This document shows positions 23,968 through 33,756 of a DNA stretch of 64,000 nt, in pieces (positions within the stretch are counted from its first letter, which is position 1; each line of letters opens with the position of its first letter). A program made the position numbers and the translations under genes. The notes under the pieces were generated by a model. The model ran no database searches, was not told the origin of the DNA, and saw only the letters and a list, made by a program, of their open reading frames with translations. The stretch comes from Dermanyssus gallinae (taxonomy: Eukaryota > Arthropoda > Arachnida > Mesostigmata > Dermanyssidae), in contig QVRM01002781.1 in NCBI GenBank assembly GCA_003439945.1, forward strand, positions 42,501-106,500. Reading direction: 5' to 3'.

Positions 23968-24152
23968 AATAATAGTTTGAGACAAGTTTTAAATATTAAA
24001 CCTATTAAGCATATTTTGCTTTGACTTAGTGTTACCTATTATAATTACATAAGCGGCTTAGGTTACCGTCAGTAGTAATTTGAGACAAGCTTTTTATATT
24101 AAACCTATTAAGCATAAATTGTTTTGACCTAGTGTTACCTAATATAATTACT
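23968..24152 (+). repeat. Two-unit tandem duplication, period about 104 bp
   Basis: TTTGAGACAAG...ATATTAAACCTATTAAGCAT...TTTTGAC.TAGTGTTACCTA occurs at about 23976-24050 and again at 24080-24152 with a few changes. A long (TA)n run follows. Confidence 0.85.
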
Positions 24153-24158
24153 GTATGC

Positions 24159-24160
<2 letters not shown>

Positions 24161-24227
<67 letters not shown>
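24161..24227. repeat. (TA)n microsatellite
   Basis: About 66 bases of TA, directly after the tandem duplication. Confidence 0.95.
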
Positions 24228-24229
<2 letters not shown>

Positions 24230-24436
24230 GTTACTCTAATACTTCACTGCATAATAATTAGGATCTATACTACTTCTCTATAGCGCGTTTCTACTGTCTG
24301 TGACAGTGTTCGGTCCTTGCGAGAAAATTAAATGCGAATTAAAGTACACAAACAAAGAAAGTGTGCTTCTTGTTCAAGGGATACCCGTATGAAAATGCAA
24401 CATGCTGTAGAGTCACCTATGTACCAAAAGAGGACC

Positions 24437-26113
24437 CTACGAGGTGCTGCGGCCTATGGGAGAGATCATATCCGGTAGCGTTCCAGCTTGGACAGGAACG
24501 AAGCATTGACCTCTGACAGTGTTTTCACTAGCCGTGTAAAATGATACAGACAACTCCGTGCTTAGCAAGCGATCTTCCTTAGATGGTGATATATTATTCA
24601 AGCGTACTAGTGAATCGCTGCCAGAAGAAGAAGAAGAAGAAGAAGCGCTCGATCCGCCGGATCTGCTACAAGTCTTCACGATTGTCAAGGTGCTTTGGGA
24701 GCTTCGGGACAGCCGAGGCAAGAACTGCTTGGGGCCGAGAGCCTTACGAGAGGGTCGTAACGCATCGAGCTGTTCCGGCGATGAGTCATAAGCACCCGAG
24801 TATTTCAATGTTGAGGACGCTGTTACGTATAGACACGATGCGGAAACCCTCTCGAGTGCTGCGTGCGAGGCTAAAGCATCGTTCGGTTTCTGTGAAGACT
24901 CGAAAAAGCTGAGCAGTTCCATTGTTTCGTCATGCACTGTTCCATTTTCTCTCTGGTGTGCGCAGCCTATCCTCCTACACGCGTCCTTCTTCGTTCGCAC
25001 AAGCGATTCCGTGCTGGGAAAGGTGCTAAGCTGAGACATTGAGAGAGTGTTCAACATGCCGTGTCGTGACTCGAAAGGCGCACGTGCCGCTGCGTCCAAA
25101 TCTACTTGATCTCTACAGTTTCTTGAAAGATTTTCTGATGAGCTGGTATAAGTAGTCGGCAGGCGTTCATTAGCTGAGGTGGAAAGCGGCGCGAAAATGA
25201 TTGGCTTCTCTGACTCACTGAACACTCTGCCAGGCTGTGGTACATTTGACCTCCGTTTTCCGTCAGAAGCGCTTGTGTCGCCACATGAACACAGACCTGC
25301 TGGCCGCACCGTAGCTAGTCCTATGTTGCGCCCGAATTTATGAGCGATGGCATCTCGCACTTCGGTCGTACTTGTTGGACGTCGCTGTTGCCAGTTGCAG
25401 GTGGCTGCGTCTCTACGATCTAGTGGCAGTTCGGCACTTTGAGATTTGCGCAGACTACTACCGCCCTGGCTGAAATCCGCGGCCTTGTCAGTCTGTGTGG
25501 CTCTACTGATTTTCTCCGTAAACTTTGCTGCCGTTTCCACTGTTGGCTTAGCGCAGTTCCGACTCGCTCGCGAGTAGTCCACTAAAGACGAACATTGGAA
25601 ACCACTATCGACAGCATCACTACAGCCCCCTTTGAGGGTTGCCCGTCGTGCCCGGTTAGCGGCCCTTTTGCAGTGCTGCTGTGTGTGCAGTGTCGCTTTG
25701 TCGCCAGCCTCGCCTCTGTCGGCCTGCTGTGCGAAATGCCGTGGGCGACCCGATGCCCACGATTGACTAGATGCTGGATATCCAGGCTTCTCGTTGAGCG
25801 ACGCTGTTAAACGCGAACTACTCGCCGAATCGCACGAAGGCAACTCGGGGATATTGTCGAAGGTGATCGGCCAGCCCTCCAAGGAGAAGCCGCCCTCATC
25901 GGACTGCGTTGAACCCCAGGCCGCGTGTCGTCGTGCGGCCTGGATCCCCGTACCGGGACTAATTTGGCCCGTGCCGGCGTTTCTACGTTGTCCGTCAGCT
26001 GTCGTCGTCGTCGTCGTCGCCTTTCCGACGACGTAGTTTCTCAACGACGACCACCAACCGCTGAATAGCTGCAAAACTCTCTGGTTAAACTGGTAGTGGC
26101 CATCTTGGTGCAT
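24437..26113 (-). CDS. Hypothetical serine-rich protein, candidate host coding exon
   Basis: This is the longest open frame in the window (558 codons, ATG to TAG) and I do not recognise it. The predicted protein has a short aromatic and hydrophobic N-terminus (LQLFSGWWSSLRNYVVG, about residues 14-30), a threonine run near 35, and long low-complexity Ser/Thr/Arg-rich stretches without predicted membrane helices. A polyserine tract at about residues 485-500 is encoded by a (GAA)n/(TTC)n microsatellite. The DNA is GC- and CpG-richer than its surroundings and free of TE signatures, unlike all neighbouring frames. The start ATG has a poor Kozak context (T at -3). It could be a complete single-exon gene or a large first coding exon: GT steps such as AG|GTCAAT about 60 bases before the stop could be splice donors. 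A frame open by chance in GC-rich DNA cannot be excluded. Confidence 0.55.
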   Translation of the reverse strand: MHQDGHYQFNQRVLQLFSGWWSSLRNYVVGKATTTTTTADGQRRNAGTGQISPGTGIQAARRHAAWGSTQSDEGGFSLEGWPITFDNIPELPSCDSASSSRLTASLNEKPGYPASSQSWASGRPRHFAQQADRGEAGDKATLHTQQHCKRAANRARRATLKGGCSDAVDSGFQCSSLVDYSRASRNCAKPTVETAAKFTEKISRATQTDKAADFSQGGSSLRKSQSAELPLDRRDAATCNWQQRRPTSTTEVRDAIAHKFGRNIGLATVRPAGLCSCGDTSASDGKRRSNVPQPGRVFSESEKPIIFAPLSTSANERLPTTYTSSSENLSRNCRDQVDLDAAARAPFESRHGMLNTLSMSQLSTFPSTESLVRTKKDACRRIGCAHQRENGTVHDETMELLSFFESSQKPNDALASHAALERVSASCLYVTASSTLKYSGAYDSSPEQLDALRPSRKALGPKQFLPRLSRSSQSTLTIVKTCSRSGGSSASSSSSSSGSDSLVRLNNISPSKEDRLLSTELSVSFYTASENTVRGQCFVPVQAGTLPDMISPIGRSTS

Positions 26114-26705
26114 TGATCAGGCAACTGTGGCAGTCTACGGCGCCTCCTGCCGCCAGCTCTGCACGGATTGTCGTCAGTGATCTCGCCGCCAGACACGCGC
26201 TATTTTAGCTCTCACTCAAACGGACGGCCTAAATGTTGTACGACGCTTCGTTATTTTGTGTGAACCGAGCCGGCTCAACGAAGGCTCGCCACCGTTCTTC
26301 GTAGACCAGGAGATTCGAATCACCACGGCGACCTTGTCATCGCATACAGCGGGATACAGGTGCTCCCGAGATATCAACAACAATACATGCACAACCTGAA
26401 TTATACAACATAGCTGTAGTGTTAATAGCGTTAATTTTAGGGGTGTGATCAACAACAACAGCGTCATAAAAACCTTAGGGGAAGAGAGAGATTCACTGCT
26501 CAAAGACAGGATGTGATTGAGTTCTCCACTATACACCATGCAAGCAGCCTGTGGTAAAGCAAAACATATGTTCTTAAGTTAATAATATCAATAATAAATA
26601 TTTTTTAGAGCTAAATAAGGACGCGTTTTAAACTTCTATCATGGAATTTTCTGTCCTTCCCTGAGATACTCATATCATGCAATTGCAGAATTTAGCCTTA
26701 AATAA

Positions 26706-26708
<3 letters not shown>
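26114..26708. other. Possible 5' flank of the 558-codon frame
   Basis: The first 130 bases upstream of the ATG (26114-26240) stay GC-rich, as expected for a 5' UTR or promoter-proximal region. No clear TATA box or initiator was identified. The rest is AT-rich and unassigned. Confidence 0.3.

Positions 26709-26743
<35 letters not shown>
26709..26743. repeat. (TA)n microsatellite
   Basis: The TA run borders the left end of the long-TIR element. Confidence 0.95.
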
Positions 26744-26746
<3 letters not shown>

Positions 26747-26750
26747 GGAC

Positions 26751-27312
26751 ATTCATGTTGTTATGTACTTCTTTCGAGGTTTGATAGAACTCAGCAAGAA
26801 AAAACGCGGAAACGTCTTGTTTAGGAGAGAGAGTAAAAAGCTTAGTTACTTGACAACTACGTAACGCAGCACCATCACTTTGGCACGGAAATGGTGGGCA
26901 TTAAATTTGCTATTGCGTGAGAGTGGTCTTTTGGACATACATTTTTGGTCGTAACGGAAAAATTGTACGATTTTTCACGAAAAAGCGTTAATGTAAGACA
27001 TAACAACATATCTACTTTTTATGACTTTCCTCAACCTGTGTATTCGCTTTTTGCTACGCAAGCTAGTGAAGTGTCTTCCGTTGTGCAGAATCTTCCTTCG
27101 AACACGCCGGTGTAATCGGTTCCTTTATGCGTTAACTGGTTCTCCCTCAAACGTAGATTTCGCACAACTATGAAGGAGAAGAAAGGCAGAATAACGACTT
27201 TTATAAATTTCATCTTCACTCCTAAACAAAACGTTTTCGCGTCCTCCCTCCATAGGGAAAACTTATTTTCTTACCGAGTTCTATCAAACCTCGAAAGAAG
27301 TACATAACAACA

Positions 27313-27317
<5 letters not shown>
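26751..27317. mobile_element. Non-autonomous DNA transposon with long TIRs
   Basis: The two ends are near-perfect inverted repeats of at least 42 bases, beginning ATTCATGTTGTTATGTACTT and continuing through TTCGAGGTTTGATAGAACTC. The interior of about 480 bp has no transposase. Both sides are (TA)n. Related copies lie at 34279-34720 (inverted) and 34783-35381. The superfamily cannot be named from the sequence alone; the TA surroundings fit Tc1/mariner-like targeting. Confidence 0.85.

Positions 27318-27348
<31 letters not shown>
27318..27348. repeat. (TA)n microsatellite
   Basis: The TA run separates the long-TIR element from the mariner copy; the mariner starts immediately at its end. Confidence 0.95.
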
Positions 27349-27351
<3 letters not shown>

Positions 27352-28491
27352 GTAGTTCAACAAGTTCTTAAAATAAAAACCAAGAAATTTCCAAATCTTG
27401 TTTTTAATTTTTACTTATTCGATTTACTCCCCGAGAAGCTCAATACATTTTCCCACCAAGATTTCAGAGCATTTATACCTCTTGAGTAGAATTCCGCATC
27501 TTTAGACTGAAAATAGGCATTGACAGCAGCCTTAACCTCTTCATTGCTGGAAAAACGCTTTCCACCGAGACTATTCTTCAAATGTCCGACGAGGAAATAA
27601 TCAGAGGGAGCCAGGTCTAGAGAATAGGAAGGTTGTTCAATAAGTTCAAACCTCACTTGGGCCAGTTATGCCGATGCTTGCCGCGACTTGTGTGCAGGAG
27701 CATTGTCCTGGTGAAACAGGACAACCTTCTTCTGCAAAGCGGGCCGTTTCACGATGAGTTCTTGCTTCAGGCAGTCCAACAGTCTTGCATAATATTCTTC
27801 CGTGATCATTTACCGCTCTTAAGGTAGTCGAGACCAGAATTATACGTTGGTCCCAAAAAACCGTAGCCATCATCTTTCCGGCCGATGCCGTTGTCCGCAC
27901 CCTCTCCGGAGGTCCTTCACCAGGTGCACACCATTGGCGAGATGCTTCTTGGGTCTCGGGAGTGTAGTGATGGAGCCAGCTTTCATCGACGGTCACGAAT
28001 CTGCACCAAAAATCCGACGGATTTATCGACATCTTGGCCAAATTTCGCTGTGAAGCGAAAACACGCGCGTTTTTTTTACCTTGGTGGAGCAAATGCGGCA
28101 CCCATTTTGCTCTGAGCTTTTTCATCTTCAAGTTCTCGTGCAGGATGAAATGCACACTACCCAAACTGATGCCCAAAGACTCTGCTATCTCCCTAATGTT
28201 CACTCGCTTATCTGCGGCAAAGATTTTCCGCACTTTTTGCACGTTTTCCTTATCAGTTGCCGTTTTTGGGCGTCCTGAACGTAGTTCATCCTCGGTGCTC
28301 CTGTGACCTCTTTTTAACTAAAAATGCTTAATAACCGCTCGAAACTCTTTTTCTTCATTTTTCAAATTCACGCCGATACGTTGCACGGGAAAAGCGATCG
28401 AACGAAATCGCAACGGCCAATCACCATAATATTTTGACTGCTAGCAGTCGAAAAGTTGCCGTTTCCAATAGCGGCGAAAGCGTTGAACTAC

Positions 28492-28494
<3 letters not shown>
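27349..28494 (-). mobile_element. irritans-like mariner, copy 1
   Basis: The ends are CAGGTAGTTCAACAAGTTCT at 27349 and CTACCTG at 28494, each with TA outside and (TA)n beyond. At 1146 bp it is shorter than its sister copies. The deletion near the right end removed most of that TIR: only TTGAACTACCTG remains, without the TTCTAAGAACTTA seen at 38766-38779. Confidence 0.9.
27411..28306 (-). pseudogene. irritans-like mariner transposase, frameshifted
   Basis: The main frame (28242-27646) has the helix-turn-helix region (ISLGSVHFILHENL), the linker WVPHLL and the first catalytic Asp in VDESWLHHYTPE. Past that it is out of frame: the second block HQDNAPAH is read as GQCSC. The last block with the third Asp (SLDLAPSDYF) is in a separate frame, 27656-27411. 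Sequence resemblance is to the irritans subfamily (Himar1-like blocks such as FWDQ and SPDLAPSDYF). The N-terminal 60 residues or so are lost with the deleted right end. Confidence 0.85.

Positions 28495-28531
<37 letters not shown>
28495..28531. repeat. (TA)n microsatellite
   Basis: Continues directly from the mariner's right end. Confidence 0.95.
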
Positions 28532-28534
<3 letters not shown>

Positions 28535-28680
28535 TCGGTTCGAGCCATATTTGTGAGGGGTACTATAAATTGTTTGAATAAGCATTTCGCCCAATAAAAT
28601 AGAAAATCCAAATGCCTTGCTTAGAAGTGCCAATTAGGTTAGTGGAATTACTTATCGATGTAGCTGACCGGACCTAACCT
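28535..28680 (+). repeat. Diverged dispersed repeat, copy 1
   Basis: It aligns with 30248-30390: AGCCA....TGT..GG followed by GAATAAGCATTT..CCAATAAAAT, and later TTACTTATCGATG / TATCGATGAGACTGGCCGGA. Identity is moderate and no function is evident. Confidence 0.55.
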
Positions 28681-29346
28681 TGCAAAACGTGCGATTGCAA
28701 GAAAAGAAGTTTTTCGTTAGAAAAACTAACATACACGCGTGCTGAGTTACGTACCTTCTGCCCAGCGGCTACTCTGGCTAGCGAATGAAAAATCGTTACG
28801 TTAAATAAGCGTGCAAAAATCAAAATCTTGTGAGGCTTACTTGCCTCGTATTTACGTTCAATGCATTAATCATTAACCACAATTATACCGCAGACATATT
28901 CATGAAAATAGGGACCATTTTGGTTCTCAGCCGATTGTGGTTCGATTTGTGATATACTTACCGTAAGCCGAAATCCCCACCTCCGATGTCGGACTTCCAT
29001 AGAGTCCCATGTTAACAGAGGGAGGGACAACGCGGCGGTTGATGTAGAATCCGTCTTTGCATCAGCTGCTGACGTCCCCCTCTATCAGCAACGGGACCCT
29101 AGAATTAAATTTTTTTTAAGAAGGTTGTTTTTAATTCTAGACTATCCTCCGTCCCCTACGGGCTTGGAACTTGACCTGAGCAGGGGACCCTATAGAACTA
29201 CGACATCGTGGAAAAACGGTTTGTTGGGTACAAGCGCTGAGGAAATCAAATGGAATACAATACTGCAGAATGCTTAAGTTCAACTTTGTTAACTTTATAT
29301 TCAAATCAAGTATAACTTGCGCTTCAGATATACGGCTGTTCTCATA
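28681..29346. other. Unassigned stretch with a short inverted repeat
   Basis: CCCTAGAATTAAA at about 29097-29109 pairs with TTTAATTCTAG at 29129-29140. A CCGTCCCCTACGGGC hairpin is nearby at 29150. No coding frame is supported. Confidence 0.4.
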
Positions 29347-29637
29347 TTAATTTGCCGTCTTCACCCTTCCGGCAGGGGAGTTAGTAGTACAGTGATTTGT
29401 GCTCCAGGGCTGCGCATTCTGCTCCATGCTACTTGACACACCTGCGAAGTTGCGTTTAAACCGCGTAGTAATGACCATGCCCGATGTACCTGGTGCAGAC
29501 TTGGCGACTGCCACATGCAGCACCAAATCAAGATTGATCAAGGCATTGAATGCGTCCAAAACCTTTTCTGGTCTGGCCCGTTCGACTACAACTTTCCACT
29601 CCAAAATAGAGCATTCATTGCGTGCTGTATTCGGCAT
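29347..29637 (-). CDS. Hypothetical 96-codon frame
   Basis: An open frame on the minus strand reads KVLDAFNALINLDLVLHVAV and then GTSGMVITTRFKRNFAG. Its codon texture is slightly more protein-like than that of its neighbours and it shows no TE motif, but no domain is recognised. An 86-codon frame overlaps it on the other strand, so chance is a real alternative. Reported as weak. Confidence 0.2.
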   Translation of the reverse strand: MPNTARNECSILEWKVVVERARPEKVLDAFNALINLDLVLHVAVAKSAPGTSGMVITTRFKRNFAGVSSSMEQNAQPWSTNHCTTNSPAGRVKTAN

Positions 29638-30690
29638 GTTCAGCCTCGTAGTCGAGTAGTTGTTTCAGTAGCAGGTGGTATCAACACACAAACCCCCACT
29701 CGGTAAACATATTACGGAAAAAAACCAAGCTGGTTAAAACTTCTGTCTGCTTGAGATGGTTCCATGCACCGCCAAGACCATGCCTTAACCCTGGAACCGT
29801 TTTAGGCATAAATACCCTCACTGCTAAAAAAACGGTCAGTCTTCAATTTTTACCTATCTCCCAGTAATGAGATAAAAGAGTTGTCCGTATTTTTGTGTAT
29901 TTAGCGCTGTGAAGCATATGTAATCTGTGTAATTATGTGATGAACGTGAAGGCCGCGATACAAGAAAGAGTTAACAAACTTAAACAACGCGTGTGCAACC
30001 ATGACATCATTTGCACACGTCACCACCATCACGGCTTTTTGGTCAGTGAGGAGAAGAGAAAGCGTTAGCTTATTTTCAAGACGCCACGCTTACCATCTAT
30101 CAATAACATATCCGAATCAAAGGAAGTTAATATTGCACTCAGGACAGAGCCACCCACACCTGTCCGTTGGAATGATTCAACCAGGCGATAACGAGCGGCG
30201 TTGTCAAAAACCTTGACGCAGTGAATATTATACATACGTCAAGAGGTTTTAGCCACAACTGTAGGGAGTCGCAAAACTCGTTTAAATGAGCATTTATCCA
30301 ATAAAATGGGTTAGCAGAAATGTCGCCTTTAGCAGACACAGTGAAATTACTGTTATCGTTATCGATGAGACTGGCCGGATATCACTTGAAAAAATATGCA
30401 TTTTTGATGTTAAAGCTGGACATTCCAGCTGTATGCGGCATTCCGCGTGTTTGAAAGTTTGTTCCTAAAAGGCATAAAACGTGGTTGACAAAAGAACGAT
30501 AGTCATATTGAGAATATTTAGCAACAATATGTGATGGCTAATTGTTTAATCTTCTACGTTTAGTGCATTACAATTTGCCATGACACTCATAAAACCAACA
30601 CAATTCTTGATCTCACACAGCTCTTGAAAAACTATACGAATGCTTTATATAATCTACCTTTGTTTTTCAGCCGCCCGCAGCCCCCTCAAA
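29638..30690. other. Unassigned stretch including the second copy of the 28535 repeat
   Basis: Bases 30248-30390 are the second copy of the diverged repeat at 28535-28680. The remainder is AT-rich with short frames only. Confidence 0.45.
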
Positions 30691-30835
30691 ACGCTATCAA
30701 TTTTTAGTTGCATGTTGCAAACTTCAAGTTTATCCGTAACCTCGTAAAAGGCTTGCGTGAGCTAGTCCAAATTTTAGAATCAAGTAGTCCATCGGGTTAA
30801 GGTCCGGAATCCGCGGCGACCATTCTGACTAATCC
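30691..30835 (-). pseudogene. Tc1/mariner-type transposase fragment
   Basis: The minus strand gives SEWSPRIPDLNPMDYL, the third catalytic block of IS630/Tc1/mariner transposases (consensus EWPPNSPDLNPMDY with the last Asp catalytic). The block is intact for about 25 codons, then becomes frameshifted and stop-ridden. It is a different family from the four better preserved mariners. Confidence 0.6.
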
Positions 30836-31916
30836 AAAAAAAAACAGAAAGATGCACCACTCCGATACCGTTCCAGTCGTACGGGGGGGTGTTGGATTAC
30901 ACACGGTCGATCTTTGTTGTGATTTCGCGCCCGGGGAAGTATATTATAATGCCTTCGAAAATCATCTGTCAATAAAAGTTGCCAAAAAATCCAAAAATCG
31001 TCGATACAGTAAGTATGACCTATCCGACAAATATATTAGGTTGATGCACAACTTTCTGTTGGCTTGGTATCAATTCGTTTCGGAAGCTTGCTTCCCAGAA
31101 AACATCCGCATAAAAAAGGGTAGGATAAGAGAAATGATATGTATTTGATAGAGTAGTCATTACGGCATCAGCCAGTAACAACTTAGTTGCTTTCTGACAA
31201 GGTGACTAAGCGGTGAACGGAAAAGTGCAAATTCGGAGTGTTTTCCTGTACGAGTTTTAAAAAAGTTTTAAACGCTGCTGTTTGTCGAAATATCTCTTCA
31301 CTCATTGGAAATGACTTAATTGAATAAACAACTTACGGAAGAAGTTAAGCAACTTCTTAAAGTTGAAATTGACTACGAAATATCAATCAACTTGGAATAA
31401 CTTAAACCTCTAGACTATCACTTATCTTATTATGTCCAAAACATTTTGACTTAAGAAAGATAAAAGTCTTTTAAGGACGTCCAAAATCAGGTACAACACT
31501 TCTACTCCCAACAAGTATCCAGAAAATAAAATTGCAAAGGAAACCTATTGATCGACTGCTTATTGAATCAAAAGATTTCTTTAGGAATAAGAGTAAAATT
31601 CCGAACAGGTGTTATACCATTGTGGCTAGACATTGTCTTTTAAGATAAATGATCGCATAGAAATTATTTTTTAAAAACAAACAAAAATATAGTACCTTTG
31701 TCGGAAAAAAATCTACCTCATTTAAAGGTCATCCACGTTAGTTAGCGGGAAAAAAATATTCGTATTATCAAAAGTAAGAAAAACACGAGATCTTGTCTTG
31801 TCTATTGTTTAAGGCTTGCGTTCAAAACTTCAAAAATGACAATGATTATATACACACTCAGACCCTAAAAACGGCGTACGCAATAGGAATTATTCTAATA
31901 CCATATTAATAGTAGT
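30836..31916. other. Unassigned AT-rich stretch
   Basis: A TATTAGGTTGATGCACAACT motif at 31032-31051 resembles the terminal repeat of some mariners (TTAGGTTGGTGCA type), but no partner end was found. A possible GRPKSGT block near 31475 is too weak to call. Confidence 0.35.
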
Positions 31917-32585
31917 TTAGTTCGAAATGAAACCCGCTGTCCTGCATAAAACGCGATGAAAGCCATGAACAGCGAACCGCGTGAGAACGTGTCGGTTTGC
32001 TCGTCCCGCCTGTTTCCGTGTTTCAGAGGTAATCGCACCCGTGCTATAGAATTCAGGAGCGATCTCCGCCATGTTCCCCTCCCAAAAGCTGTTAAATTGC
32101 ACGTAGGCCGGAGTGGAAGGAAGTTTAAACCTACGCCTTAGGTCCTCTATAAACAACGGCGTGTCACATAGTAGATAGACGTATCTGTTCAGCGATGTAT
32201 GATGCAGACCCAGAGGCAGGCCAGCCTCTTCTACATACCCCGTAAGCCTTGCCAGCACCTGCTGAACGTGAAACCGACTTCTTCCGAAAATCCCGAGATC
32301 ATCGGCATATAGCAGAGTTTTCACGTGTTCGGACTAGTCTTGAACGCGTTGTGACAAGTCGCTCAGCAACAGGGAGAAAGGTAGCGGGCTCAGATTATCA
32401 CCCGGGGATTGAACAAGCGGGTCTAGGAGGGCTACTTCGTCGTCTATGCTCACCGAATTCTCCTGCATTATGGCCTTAATCAGTAGTAGCATGTCTTCAG
32501 GAATCCCGCACTGAGCAAGCTTCATTAGAATCTTGTCACGTGGCGCCATATCGAACGCGGATTTAAAATCTACAAACACCGCAAA
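31917..32585 (-). pseudogene. LINE reverse transcriptase fragment 1
   Basis: On the minus strand one frame (32579-32334) has motif A FVDFKSAFDMAPRD and SPGDNLSPLPFSLLLSDL. The next (32324-31917) has YADDLGIFGRSR, then the C-terminal AVHGFHRVLCRTAGF. The order matches the LINE at 1-2165, with a stop and frameshift between and an internal deletion after YADD (the thumb joins early). The terminal knuckle is lost. Confidence 0.85.
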
Positions 32586-32864
32586 TAGTGAATTCCTGAA
32601 CCTAGTCGGAACTCATCGCTTTTCGCCAGTTTTCGTCTTCGTCGAAATTTCATCGCTTTACTCTTGCTTGCATCAATCTCTAGTTTGTTTCGGTCCACAT
32701 ATCGCTGTAGAGTTACAAATGACTGCTGCAAGTCAAAGCGACTTCGAGAGAACAATACTAAATCATCGGCATGCATAAGCGTTTCCACTTGTGAACGCCG
32801 ACTTTGTATTTCCGTTGGGATATCGCTCATCAACATTGAGAATAGCAGGGGACTACTGCCCTAA
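32570..32864 (-). pseudogene. LINE reverse transcriptase fragment 2, head to tail with fragment 1
   Basis: The minus strand reads SPLLFSMLMSDIP, then HADDLVLFSRSRFDLQQSF (motif C with H for Y), then KAMKFRRRRK. Motif C thus appears here upstream of another motif A and motif C. This must be a second copy of the same family, truncated at both ends. Confidence 0.8.
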
Positions 32865-33105
32865 AATAACGTAGTCAAAATTGGACACGCATTTTAGCGC
32901 CATAGTAGAGGCAGGCAACGGCAAGGCTCTGCTTAGAAATTGACTTTTTTTTCGGGAGTAGATTGGCACCTCTAGGGTTGTTCACTATATATGTTCAAAG
33001 CATTCAGGACAAAGTGATATACCTTTTATGCGTAGGGGTTATATGCCACTTCTCATTGGATTGCCAATGAAAATTTTGAACCCTTCTTTTCTTATTCATT
33101 CTCGC

Positions 33106-33369
33106 CGAGACAGGCAAGGTTAGAAAGTACCAGAAACTCGGGTGCCCGTATAGGTTTTACTCACTTGCCTTCGAGATCCTTGACGGGCCCGGTCCGTCCA
33201 CTCGCAGTTTGCTACAGAAGGTCGGGAAGCGGCTGATTCTAGCCAGCGGAGATAGGCGAGCGGGTGATTTCCTTAGACGGCGTCTGTCGCTGGATGTGCA
33301 ACGAAGCAATGCGGCCTCAATTCGAGGAACCCTCCAGAAATGGCTGGTTCCTTCAGTGGACCCCCCGTA
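33106..33369 (+). pseudogene. R2-superfamily endonuclease fragment (copy E)
   Basis: The plus frame gives KVRKYQKLG, FYSLAFEILDGPGPS, KVGKRLILASGDRRAGDFL and SLDVQRSNAASIRGTL, then a stop at 33367. These are the last blocks of the restriction-like endonuclease of YLDD-type R2-superfamily elements (compare copy B). The frame is intact for about 85 codons, so the copy may be younger than copies D and G. 5'-truncated. Confidence 0.8.
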
Positions 33370-33418
33370 ATGGTGCACACGTTCGCAGGGATCTAAATGT
33401 CATGGTCCGACTGTTGAT

Positions 33419-33436
33419 TTAACTTGCATTTTGCAA

Positions 33437-33476
<40 letters not shown>

Positions 33477-33491
33477 TTGCAAAATGCAGGT
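33419..33491. repeat. Palindrome with (TA)n centre
   Basis: ACTTGCATTTTGCAAGTA at 33421-33438, a (TA)n run, and TACTTGCAAAATGCAGGT from 33474 form a long near-perfect inverted repeat. The whole could extrude as a cruciform. Confidence 0.9.
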
Positions 33492-33516
33492 CGCTGAATA
33501 AATCACGTTTGAAACT

Positions 33517-33518
<2 letters not shown>

Positions 33519-33562
<44 letters not shown>
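33519..33562. repeat. (TA)n microsatellite
   Basis: A second TA run 28 bases after the palindrome. Confidence 0.95.
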
Positions 33563-33569
<7 letters not shown>

Positions 33570-33756
33570 TTGTATATAAAATCCAATAACCTATGGCGCT
33601 CAACAACGCACGAGGAAGTCGCACGATTTATCGCACGGGGCCTAAATGTATAAGAGGCATTTAATGGAAGAATAATTAATGAAATAAAGAAACTCTTAAT
33701 TAACGGCTGACGGAGGATACACTAATCAGCTGAACCGACACCCTAAGCAAATTGAG

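Noticed and set aside
27633..28306. Plus-strand frames rich in Cys, Arg and Ser
   Set aside because: Antisense of the mariner at 27349-28494; the same shadow recurs over the copy at 37734-38478.
31290..31650. Possible Tc1-like N-terminal transposase (GRPKSGT, KLQRKP blocks)
   Set aside because: The match is too short and the surrounding frame has many stops; no matching terminal repeats were found.
33157..33378. 73-codon minus frame
   Set aside because: Antisense of endonuclease copy E, which is the recognisable frame.
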